Assembly (NCBI RefSeq): GCF_014930365.1
Contig: NZ_JABXWI010000030.1
Span: 32,074 to 96,073 of the forward strand
DNA from: Streptomyces caniscabiei
GTDB lineage: Bacteria > Actinomycetota > Actinomycetes > Streptomycetales > Streptomycetaceae
DNA length: 64,000 nucleotides
Direction: 5' to 3'
In this document: positions 26,128-35,426 of the stretch, piece after piece
How positions within the stretch are numbered: the first letter of the stretch is position 1
How the letters are laid out: each line of letters begins with the position of its first letter
Made by a program: the position numbers and the translations under genes
The notes under the pieces: model-generated
The model's input: only the letters and a program-made list of their open reading frames with translations
Told to the model about the DNA's origin: nothing
Database searches by the model: none

Positions 26128-26625
26128 GTGCCTCGCCCATTGGGAGAACTCGAAGACGCCGTCATGACGCGGGTGTGGAAGTGGAACCGCCCGGTGACGG
26201 TTCGGGAAGTCCTGGAAGACCTTCAGCGGGAACGGTCCATCGCGTACACCACCGTGATGACCGTTCTGGACAATCTCCATCAGAAGGGCTGGGTGCGCCG
26301 GGAGGCGGAGGGCCGGGCCTATCGATATGAGGCGGTCTCCACTCGCGCCGCCTACGCGGCCGCACTCATGAACGAAGCCTGGTCGCAGAGCGACAACCCG
26401 GCCGCCGCGCTCGTCGCCTTCTTCGGGATGATGAGCGAGGAACAGCGACAGGCCCTCACCGACGCCGTACGCATCGTCCAGGGCCCGCCCCCCGGCAAAC
26501 CCGAACCCGCCGTGGCCGCCGCCCCCGTCCTCGAAACCCCTGTTGAAACCGTCGGCGAATCCACCGAATCGTCCGGCGAAACAGAGGGCACCCCCGGCGA
26601 ATCACCGGATCGCCCCGGGCGATAG
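26128..26625 (+). CDS. BlaI/MecI/CopY-family winged-helix regulator
   Basis: A 165-residue protein. The N-terminal winged helix contains 'LGELEDAVMTRVWKWNRPVT' and 'VREVLEDLQRERSIAYTTVM', then the wing 'WVRREAEGRAYRYE', the hallmark of BlaI/MecI repressors. A dimerisation helix follows, and the last about 50 residues are a Pro/Glu/Thr-rich tail unusual for the family. GTG at 26128 is preferred because it starts right before PRPLGELE and TAGTGT lies 8 nt upstream. No BlaR-type sensor protease gene is adjacent, so the inducer is unknown. Confidence 0.92.
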   Translation: MPRPLGELEDAVMTRVWKWNRPVTVREVLEDLQRERSIAYTTVMTVLDNLHQKGWVRREAEGRAYRYEAVSTRAAYAAALMNEAWSQSDNPAAALVAFFGMMSEEQRQALTDAVRIVQGPPPGKPEPAVAAAPVLETPVETVGESTESSGETEGTPGESPDRPGR

Positions 26626-26634
26626 CGTCCGCTC

Positions 26635-27168
26635 ATGCCAGCAACGAGTCCCGAAGCCACCGCAAAAGCCATCACCGTCAGGCGGGCTCGGACCAGCGAT
26701 GTCCCGCACGTGCGCGACCTCCTCGACTCCTACGTCCAGCGCCGCATCCTGCTCGACAAAGCGACGGTCACCCTTTACGAGGACATCCAGGAGTTCTGGG
26801 TCGCGGAACGGGACGACAACGCGCAGGTCGTCGGCTGCGGTGCGCTGCACGTCATGTGGGAAGACCTCGCGGAAGTCCGTACTCTCGCGGTGAACCCCGA
26901 CGCCAAGGGGCTGGGCGTCGGGCACCAGTTGCTGGAGAAGTTGCTGCACACCGCTCGCTGGCTGGGTGTTCGACGGGTTTTCTGTCTCACCTTCGAAGTC
27001 GAGTTCTTCGCGAAGCACGGCTTCGTGGAGATCGGGGAGACTCCCGTCGACACCGATGTCTACGCGGAGCTGCTGCGTTCCTATGACGAGGGTGTCGCGG
27101 AGTTCCTCGGTCTCGAACGAGTGAAACCGAACACCTTGGGCAACAGCCGGATGCTTCTGCATCTGTGA
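26635..27168 (+). CDS. argA: Amino-acid N-acetyltransferase (short NAGS, GNAT fold)
   Basis: A 177-residue single-domain GNAT enzyme. The acetyl-CoA site is 'EVRTLAVNPDAKGLGVGHQL' then LLEKLLHTARWLGVRRVFCL, and 'FFAKHGFVEIGETPVDTDVY' matches the bacterial N-acetylglutamate synthase GNAT domain. This short form lacks the amino-acid kinase domain and resembles the mycobacterial ArgA that starts arginine synthesis. Only 9 bp separate it from the regulator upstream, so they may be co-transcribed. There are no other arg genes nearby. Confidence 0.85.
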   Translation: MPATSPEATAKAITVRRARTSDVPHVRDLLDSYVQRRILLDKATVTLYEDIQEFWVAERDDNAQVVGCGALHVMWEDLAEVRTLAVNPDAKGLGVGHQLLEKLLHTARWLGVRRVFCLTFEVEFFAKHGFVEIGETPVDTDVYAELLRSYDEGVAEFLGLERVKPNTLGNSRMLLHL

Positions 27169-27371
27169 TCGCCGGGGGAGACCAATTCCGGTGAGGCGTT
27201 CCGGTGGGACCTTCCCGGAGAGCATCCGGTGAGGGTCGCCTTGCCCGCGGGGCCTATGTCCGAAACGCGCATGTTTCCGGTCTTCCCCGGCCTCCTCGTC
27301 CTCTCCGGGGTCTCTCCCCGGTCTCTCCCAGGGGTTTGTGTTTTTCCTGGAAAAGCGGTTTGCTTTCCGAC

Positions 27372-27393
27372 GTACTGCAGTACTGCATATAAC
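27372..27393 (+). promoter_or_regulatory. lsr2 promoter with tandem/palindromic operator candidate
   Basis: GTACTGCA occurs twice in tandem (27372-27387), creating the perfect palindrome GTACTGCAGTAC. It abuts a TATAAC -10-like hexamer at 27388-27393, about 70 bp before lsr2, in one of the less GC-rich stretches of the window. Confidence 0.5.
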
Positions 27394-27460
27394 AGGGGAC
27401 GTGAAACAGCGGCGCTCGCCGCAGGCCTCGGCCCTGAAGTTATCGATGAAAGGAAATCCG

Positions 27461-27796
27461 GTGGCACAGAAGGTTCAGGTCCTTCTTGTCGACGACCTCG
27501 ACGGCGGCGAGGCGGACGAGACCGTGACGTTCGCGCTGGACGGCAAGACGTACGAGATCGACCTCACGACCGCCAACGCGGACAAGCTGCGTGACCTTCT
27601 CGACCCCTACGTCAAGGGCGGTCGGCGTACCGGAGGCCGCGCGGCGGGTGGGCGGGGCAAGGCCCGTGCCGCTTCCGGCGGCAGCCAGGACACCGCGGCC
27701 ATCCGCGCCTGGGCGAAGGAGAACGGCTACGAGGTCAACGACCGCGGTCGCGTCCCCGCCTCCATCCGCGAGGCCTACGAGAAGGCCAACGGCTGA
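27461..27796 (+). CDS. lsr2: Lsr2 nucleoid-associated xenogeneic silencer
   Basis: Small basic protein of 111 residues that coats AT-rich and foreign DNA and silences it. The N-terminal dimerisation part reads 'MAQKVQVLLVDDLDGGEADE', followed by FALDGKTYEIDLT. A Gly/Arg-rich linker precedes the C-terminal DNA-binding domain 'AIRAWAKENGYEVNDRGRVP', which includes the RGR AT-hook-like loop. The GTG at 27461 has AAAGGA 7 nt upstream. The 3' end overlaps the convergent SCO3374-like gene by 22 bp. Confidence 0.97.
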   Translation: MAQKVQVLLVDDLDGGEADETVTFALDGKTYEIDLTTANADKLRDLLDPYVKGGRRTGGRAAGGRGKARAASGGSQDTAAIRAWAKENGYEVNDRGRVPASIREAYEKANG

Positions 27797-28431
27797 GTTT
27801 CCGACGGCCCGGTGCTCGCGCGCCGCAGCCGGACGCGGTGGCAGTGCGTCGCCACCGTGTCCACCACTCGCACGAGGTCGGGGGTGCCCCCAACGCCCCC
27901 CAACGCCGACATGCTCGGCAGCGAGGGTTCGACCTCGCACCCCGGCTCGGGGGGCCGCACCCACTCGGCGGCCCCCTGTGAACCGGCCTCCCCGCACGCG
28001 CCCCCATGGCCCCCGGCTCCGTCCGGAGGAGCCGGCGCCACCAGGTGACCGCCCGTTCCGACGGCAGTGAGGTCCAGGTCGAGGCCGCCCCAGTCCAGCC
28101 ACTGCAACAGCCCCGGCAACTCCTCCGCGCTCCCCGCCGCGACCAGCAGCTGCATCCGCCCGCCGCGGCGCGCCACCGGTGAGCCCGGACCGGGCACCGG
28201 CCCCAGATGACGCAGCGCCGCGACCCCCGCCTCCGCCGGTACGTCGAGCACATCGAAGCGCAGGCCCGTAATGAGACGTAGAGGCGTACCGGGCACGGTC
28301 GTCCAGCCGAGATCGTTCTCGTACCACCACCGCACCGCGTCGCACGGGGCCTCACCCGGGACTTCGCGCGAGGCGAGGGCCGGGGAGGCGCTCGGGTCGA
28401 GCGGTCGGCGGGGAAGGGGGACGATGGTCAT
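27775..28431 (-). CDS. SCO3374-family protein (primase/polymerase-like fold)
   Basis: A 218-residue protein that resembles a family I remember as SCO3374-like, with weak similarity to the N-terminal bifunctional DNA primase/polymerase fold: 'VRWWYENDLGWTTVPGTPLR', LITGLRFDVLDVPAEAG, 'GRMQLLVAAGSAEELPGLLQ' and 'DLDLTAVGTGGHLVAP'. It lacks helicase domains and is probably not an active replicative enzyme. The ATG at 28431 is chosen; a TTG at 28533 is in frame but less likely. It is convergent with and overlaps lsr2 by 22 bp. Confidence 0.75.
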   Translation of the reverse strand: MTIVPLPRRPLDPSASPALASREVPGEAPCDAVRWWYENDLGWTTVPGTPLRLITGLRFDVLDVPAEAGVAALRHLGPVPGPGSPVARRGGRMQLLVAAGSAEELPGLLQWLDWGGLDLDLTAVGTGGHLVAPAPPDGAGGHGGACGEAGSQGAAEWVRPPEPGCEVEPSLPSMSALGGVGGTPDLVRVVDTVATHCHRVRLRRASTGPSETQPLAFS

Positions 28432-28537
28432 GTCAGGAGCAACCGGGCGAAGAGGCCCAGAGTTACGCTGGGTGTCGGCGTGGTTGCGAGGAGTGCCGGG
28501 AAAGGGGGCGTTCCACAGTGTGCGGTGACGCAAGGAT

Positions 28538-28554
28538 GTTCGCCCTTAGCGGAG
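28538..28554 (+). promoter_or_regulatory. Candidate ClgR box 1 upstream of clpC
   Basis: GTTCGCCCTTAGCGGAG fits the GTTCGC-N5-GCG pattern I recall for the Clp regulator ClgR. It lies about 310 bp before clpC. The stretch 28432-28861 holds no gene. Confidence 0.5.
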
Positions 28555-28643
28555 GGAACCGGTGCATCCGGCATGGAGTGTCAGTCCCTACGGGTAAGAC
28601 ATCCCTAGTGGGAGGGGGCGACACGCAGGAAAGGCCGTCTCAC

Positions 28644-28660
28644 GTTCGCCATCGGCGTAC
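28644..28660 (+). promoter_or_regulatory. Candidate ClgR box 2 upstream of clpC
   Basis: GTTCGCCATCGGCGTAC again has the GTTCGC-N5-GCG arrangement and is followed directly by TGATAGTG, a possible -10 region. This places the box where an activator would bind. Confidence 0.55.
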
Positions 28661-28861
28661 TGATAGTGAGGGTAACTGCCTGGCCTGCGGGAACATCGTC
28701 TCGCACCATCGGGTTGGAGCAGATGTCGGCGTTCGGGGTCAGGAGGCCAAGGACGGTGTCGGCAGTTGGAATGAGCGGTCCCCGCTTGCGGGACTAAGCT
28801 GCGGAAGGACAGCGAGGGGAGCGTCCCCTCACTGCCTGACCGCTCTGAGGAGCGATTAACG

Positions 28862-31387
<2,526 letters not shown>

Positions 31388-31414
31388 CCGCTGCGCTCGG
31401 CCTGAGCGAGCGAG

Positions 31415-31456
31415 AAGGGGCTGCCCCGGGACTTCGGTCCCGGGGCAGCCCCTTTT
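31415..31456 (+). terminator. Intrinsic terminator of clpC
   Basis: A perfect 18-bp stem (31415-31432 with 31437-31454) is closed by a TTCG tetraloop and is followed by TT. One of the strongest hairpins in the window. Confidence 0.92.
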
Positions 31457-31875
31457 GTCGTGCCGTGGCGTCTGTCGTGCCGTGCCGTTCTCCGGGAAAG
31501 GAGTGACGCGGACCTCGTAGTCGCCGTCACATTCGCGCGTTCTTTCCGGCCGGTATCGGTGACGTGCCGCACAGGTCATTTGTCCGGTACTAGATGGAAT
31601 AGTGGCGAGGGGTTAGCGGGCAAAACGGACATTCAGGTCTCAGGGGGATGGATGCAGATCCTGCTGTGCAGGTGGGGGGCGGTTTGGGGGTGGGTGTCAA
31701 TGAGAGGGGGGATTTGGGGAGATCTACGACTTTCGGTCGTAGGTCACATGTTTGGGGGGTTTCGGGAGGCCGGGGTACCAAGGGGTGTCCCATTCGGCGG
31801 CCGCAGATGTGCGCCGGGTGGGATGCGTGCCCGTCGAGGCACATTCCCTGTCTCCGTTCCCCCGTGAGGTACTCC
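31457..31875 (+). other. G-rich region upstream of the M23 peptidase
   Basis: No gene is visible here. On the plus strand it contains many G runs between about 31670 and 31770 (GGGGGG, GGGGG, GGG, GGGGGG, GGGG, GGGGGG). A hairpin GATCTACGAC/GTCGTAGGTC with a TTTCG loop lies at 31721-31745. It is probably a long 5' untranslated region. I looked for c-di-AMP riboswitch sequence signatures and did not find them. Confidence 0.5.
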
Positions 31876-32478
31876 ATGTCGCAGCGTGTTCGCACTCCCC
31901 GTCCCCGTACGTCCCAGCTCCGTGTCCGCGCCGCCGTGATGGCCGTGGGCGTGGGTGTCTCGGGTGTGCTGGGTGCCGGGGTCGCGGCCGCCGCCGGTGG
32001 TGCCCAGGCCGCGAGCGCCGGCACCGCCACCGTCCAGACCGCCGCCGCCAAGAAGGCGGCCTCCTGGGTCAGCCCGGTCAAGGGCTACAAGCTGAGTGCG
32101 CGCTTCGCGCAGGCCGGCAACATGTGGTCCGCCAAGCACAGCGGCCAGGACTTCGCCGTCAAGAGCGGCACGGCCGTCGCCGCCGCGCACGGCGGCACCG
32201 TCGTCAAGGCCGGCGGCAACGGCGCCGGTGACGGCCCGGCGTACGGCAACGCCGTCGTCATCAAGCACGGCAACGGCACGTTCTCGCAGTACGCCCACCT
32301 GGCGAAGGTGAGCGTGAAGGTCGGCCAGGTCGTCAAGACCGGGCAGCGTATAGCCTTCTCCGGCAACACCGGTAACTCCAGCGGGCCGCACCTGCACTTC
32401 GAGATCCGTACCACCGCGAACTACGGCTCCGCCATCGACCCGGTCGCCTTCCTGCGCATCAAGGGCGTCAAGGTCTGA
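31876..32478 (+). CDS. Secreted M23-family peptidase (LytM-type)
   Basis: A 200-residue exported protein. A signal peptide with Arg-rich n-region and a hydrophobic core (approximately 22-47, 'VMAVGVGVSGVLGAGVAAAA') ends near AQAAS. The LytM domain has the zinc ligands in 'HSGQDFAVKSGT' and in GPHLHFEIR, plus 'YAHLAKVSVKVGQVVKTGQR'. Expected role: cleaving peptidoglycan cross-links or stems. The start at 31876 has GAGGT 5 nt upstream. There is no other cell-wall-binding domain, so it is a minimal M23 enzyme. Confidence 0.94.
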   Translation: MSQRVRTPRPRTSQLRVRAAVMAVGVGVSGVLGAGVAAAAGGAQAASAGTATVQTAAAKKAASWVSPVKGYKLSARFAQAGNMWSAKHSGQDFAVKSGTAVAAAHGGTVVKAGGNGAGDGPAYGNAVVIKHGNGTFSQYAHLAKVSVKVGQVVKTGQRIAFSGNTGNSSGPHLHFEIRTTANYGSAIDPVAFLRIKGVKV

Positions 32479-32505
32479 GCCGCTCGTGCGTGACGCCGTG
32501 GCCGG

Positions 32506-32694
32506 TCAGCACGGGCCGTAGTCCTGGCCCGTGCCGCACATCGGGGTGTCGGCGTAGTAGTCGTTGAAGTAGAGGATGGCCAGGATCATCACGACCACGA
32601 CCGCCGCCGCGCCGGCGAGGCCGATGAGGTGGCTTCTGCGGTCGTGGGCGGCGCGCTCCTCGTCGGTCATCCGGGCGTAGTCGTCGGCGTTCAT
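32506..32694 (-). CDS. Small single-span membrane protein
   Basis: A 62-residue protein: a charged N-terminus (MNADDYARMTDEERAAHDRR), one membrane helix (about residues 24-43) and a short outside tail with two cysteines ('PMCGTGQDYGPC'). The gene lies between the M23 peptidase and the TetR gene, convergent with the former. I do not recognise a family; the charged start and clear span support a real gene. Confidence 0.7.
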   Translation of the reverse strand: MNADDYARMTDEERAAHDRRSHLIGLAGAAAVVVVMILAILYFNDYYADTPMCGTGQDYGPC

Positions 32695-32764
32695 CCGGGC
32701 CTCCTCGTGCGGGTGTCCGGGAGGGTCCCGAAAGCTCTGAGGGTCTACCCGGATACGACGGCCC

Positions 32765-33385
32765 TCAGGCGCCCCGGGTTCCGCCGTGCGCCTGGGTCAC
32801 CAGATCGATGGCGACCTCCAGGACGGCCTCGCGCTTCTCCTCGGGGTCGCCTTCGACGTCCCGGAGTACGAACATGCCGGCGTGCATCGTGAACAGGGCG
32901 CTCGTGCAACGGACCTGGTCGGTCAGGGCGGCGTCCGGTTCCTTGATGGTGTCGATCAGCCGGATCATGCGGTCCTTGAAGGTCTCGCCGACGCTCAGCT
33001 CGCGCACCGTCGCCTGGTTCTCCTGCATGAAGCGGAAGAGCGGGGCGACATCGGCCAGGGCCACGCTGTAGCGGCGCAGGATCTCCCGCTTGGTGTCGAG
33101 GGTGCGTGGCTGGGTGCCCGCCCACTCGATCAGATCGTCGATCGGGCGCTGCAGGTCCTGGAAGAGGCCGATGAGGATGTCTTCCTTGGTCTTGAAGTGG
33201 TAGTACAGCGCCGCCTTCGTCACATCGAGGCGTTCGGCGATCTCCCGCAGCGAGGTCTTCTCGTAGCCCTGCTCGGCGAAGAGTTCGAGGGCGACCTCCT
33301 GGATGCGCTGGCGGGTGTCGCCGCGACGCTGCCGCTTCGGTGTCGCGTCCGCCGCGCCCGTGGCGTCCTGTGCCGTGCCGCTCAT
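32765..33385 (-). CDS. TetR-family repressor (likely of the adjacent MFS pump)
   Basis: A 206-residue regulator with the N-terminal helix-turn-helix 'RQRIQEVALELFAEQGYEKT' and 'SLREIAERLDVTKAALYYHF'. A C-terminal ligand domain follows ('LFRFMQENQATVRELSVGET'). It is divergent from an MFS exporter gene across a 166-bp gap that holds two nearly identical 21-bp operators in opposite orientation. This is the standard layout for autorepression plus control of an efflux pump. The inducer cannot be predicted. Confidence 0.93.
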   Translation of the reverse strand: MSGTAQDATGAADATPKRQRRGDTRQRIQEVALELFAEQGYEKTSLREIAERLDVTKAALYYHFKTKEDILIGLFQDLQRPIDDLIEWAGTQPRTLDTKREILRRYSVALADVAPLFRFMQENQATVRELSVGETFKDRMIRLIDTIKEPDAALTDQVRCTSALFTMHAGMFVLRDVEGDPEEKREAVLEVAIDLVTQAHGGTRGA

Positions 33386-33447
33386 CCTCGTACTCCTCGC
33401 CGCTCGGATGGCCCGGGTCGGTCAAGCCTCGGCCAAGCCCGTCGAAC

Positions 33448-33468
33448 TTACTTGACGCCCGGCTAGTT
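33448..33468 (+). promoter_or_regulatory. TetR operator 1
   Basis: A 21-bp site beginning TTACTTG and ending CGGCTAGTT. It equals the reverse complement of operator 2 at 19 of 21 positions. It lies 62 bp from the TetR start codon. Confidence 0.65.
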
Positions 33469-33495
33469 AGGGGCCTAGCTTCCCTCAGTGTAGAC

Positions 33496-33516
33496 AACTA
33501 GCCGGTCGGCAAGTAA
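33496..33516 (-). promoter_or_regulatory. TetR operator 2
   Basis: A 21-bp site reading AACTAGCCG at one end and CGGCAAGTAA at the other on the plus strand, an imperfect palindrome (ACTAGCCG / CGGCAAGT). It is the inverted partner of operator 1, 35 bp before the MFS start codon. Confidence 0.65.
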
Positions 33517-33551
33517 GTGCACGGAAGCTCCGGGGGGAGTGGAGGACCGCG

Positions 33552-35177
33552 ATGGATGCGGAGAAGAAGAACGAAGTGAGCGGTGGGGCCGAGAAGGACG
33601 GGCCGCAGCCGCGCAGTGTGCGGGTGGTGCTGCTCGCACTCATGATCGCCATGCTGCTCGCGATGCTCGACAACATGATCATCGGGACGGCGATGCCGAC
33701 GATCGTGGGTGAGCTGGGCGGGCTCGAACACCTGTCGTGGGTCGTCACCGCCTACACGCTCGCGACCGCCGCCTCCACGCCCATCTGGGGCAAGCTCGGC
33801 GACCTCTACGGCCGCAAGCGGATCTTCATGACCTCGATCGTGATCTTCCTGATCGGGTCCGCGCTGAGCGGGATGGCCCAGGACATGGGCCAGCTCATCG
33901 GCTTCCGCGCGATCCAGGGACTCGGCGCCGGCGGTCTGATGGTCGGGGTCATGGCGATCATCGGCGACCTGATACCGCCCCGGGAGCGCGGCAAGTACCA
34001 GGGCATGATGGCCGGGGTGATGGCTCTCGCCATGATCGCCGGACCGCTGGTCGGCGGGTCCATCACGGACCACTGGGGCTGGCGCTGGTCCTTCTACATC
34101 AACCTGCCGCTCGGGGTCGTGGCGCTGATCGCCGTCAGTGCCGTGCTGCACCTGCCGAAGCCGTCGCGCGAGGGGCGGTCGGCGCGGAACATCGACTATC
34201 TGGGCGCGGCCCTGCTGACCGTCGGCATCACGGCGATCGTGCTGGTCACCACGTGGGGCGGCACGGAGTACGCCTGGGGGTCGGCCGTCATCATGGAGCT
34301 GATCGCGCTCGGCGTGGCCTCGCTGGTCGGGTTCGTGTTCGTGCAGAAGCGGGTGGCCGAGCCGGTGATCCCGCTGCACATCTTCCGCAGCCGGAACTTC
34401 ACGCTGATGTCCCTGATCGGCTTCTTCACCGGGTTCGTGATGTTCGGCGCGGTGCTGTTCCTGCCGCTGTACCAGCAGTCCGTGCAGGGCGCGTCCGCGA
34501 CCAACTCCGGGCTGTTGCTGCTGCCGATGCTCGGGGCGATGCTCGCGGTGTCGATGGTGGCCGGGCGGGTGACCACGAACAGCGGCCGCTACAAGGTCTT
34601 CCCGGTCGTCGGGAGCGTCCTGATGATCGTGGGGCTGTTCCTGCTGGCGCAGATGGACACGGGGACGAGCCGGGTGACGTCCGGGGTGTTCATGGCCGTG
34701 CTGGGTGCCGGTATGGGATGCCTGATGCAGATCACCATGCTGGTCGCGCAGAACAGCGTCGAGATGAAGGACATGGGGGTCGCGTCGTCCACGACCACGC
34801 TGGCCCGGACCCTGGGGTCGTCCTTCGGTGTCGCGATCATGGGCGCGTTGTTCAACAGCCGGGTGCAGGACGTGATGGCCGAGCGGGCCGGGGCGCTGGG
34901 GTCCAGGGTGACCGAGCAGTCGGCGCAGCTGGACGCGCCGAGTATGGCGAAGTTGCCGGAGGCGGTGCGGGAGGCGTACCAGTACGCGGTGTCCTCCGGG
35001 ACGCACTCGGCGTTCCTGCTGGGGGCGATCGTCTCCGTGGTGGCGTTGGTGGCGGCGGTGTTCGTGAAGGAGGTGCCGTTGCGGGGAGCGGGGGCCTCCG
35101 GCGCGGGCGGGGCCGAGGGGGCCGGCGGGACTGGGGCCGGTGGGGAGGCCGGGGCGAAGGAGGCTGCGGCCGTCTGA
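33552..35177 (+). CDS. MFS multidrug exporter, DHA2 (14-span) type
   Basis: A 541-residue drug:proton antiporter of the EmrB/QacA family. Fourteen hydrophobic segments are visible; motif A is 'GKLGDLYGRKRIF', and motif C-like 'GPLVGGSITDHWGWRWSFYI' (about residues 156-180) is typical of exporters. 'LDNMIIGTAMPTI' in helix 1 carries the conserved acidic residue of DHA2 pumps. The protein ends with a Gly/Ala-rich tail of about 35 residues. GGGGGGAGTGGAGG precedes the ATG. It is divergent from and probably repressed by the TetR protein at 32765. Confidence 0.95.
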   Translation: MDAEKKNEVSGGAEKDGPQPRSVRVVLLALMIAMLLAMLDNMIIGTAMPTIVGELGGLEHLSWVVTAYTLATAASTPIWGKLGDLYGRKRIFMTSIVIFLIGSALSGMAQDMGQLIGFRAIQGLGAGGLMVGVMAIIGDLIPPRERGKYQGMMAGVMALAMIAGPLVGGSITDHWGWRWSFYINLPLGVVALIAVSAVLHLPKPSREGRSARNIDYLGAALLTVGITAIVLVTTWGGTEYAWGSAVIMELIALGVASLVGFVFVQKRVAEPVIPLHIFRSRNFTLMSLIGFFTGFVMFGAVLFLPLYQQSVQGASATNSGLLLLPMLGAMLAVSMVAGRVTTNSGRYKVFPVVGSVLMIVGLFLLAQMDTGTSRVTSGVFMAVLGAGMGCLMQITMLVAQNSVEMKDMGVASSTTTLARTLGSSFGVAIMGALFNSRVQDVMAERAGALGSRVTEQSAQLDAPSMAKLPEAVREAYQYAVSSGTHSAFLLGAIVSVVALVAAVFVKEVPLRGAGASGAGGAEGAGGTGAGGEAGAKEAAAV

Positions 35178-35247
35178 TCGTGCGGTGGGCCCCCTGAGTT
35201 CGCGGTCGAGCTCGGGGGGTTCGGTGCGTCGGCGGGTGCGGGTGGGT

Positions 35248-35390
35248 GGGGGCTGGTCGCGCAGTTCCCCGCGCGCCTGAAAAGCAGGGGCTGCGCCCCG
35301 TGCTTTTCAGGCCCGCCGCCGGTCGCCTTACAGGGCCACGGGGGCCTGGTCTTTCAGGGGCGCGGGGAACTGCGCGAGAAGCCCCACCGG
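35248..35390. repeat. Dispersed 3'-end repeat, copy 3 (inverted pair)
   Basis: Left arm CGCGCAGTTCCCCGCG at about 35259-35274 and right arm GGGGCGCGGGGAACTGCGCG at about 35357-35376, with CAGGGGCTGCGCCCCG between. It fills the gap between the convergent MFS and cseC genes, one arm facing each stop. Confidence 0.8.
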
Positions 35391-35426
35391 GCCCGCAGCC
35401 GAAGAACCGGCCCCCGCCCGGCAGGG

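Noticed and set aside
31560..31875. Possible c-di-AMP (ydaO) riboswitch before the M23 peptidase
   Set aside because: Such riboswitches precede some Streptomyces wall hydrolases, but I could not find the conserved sequence blocks; only G runs and one short hairpin are visible.
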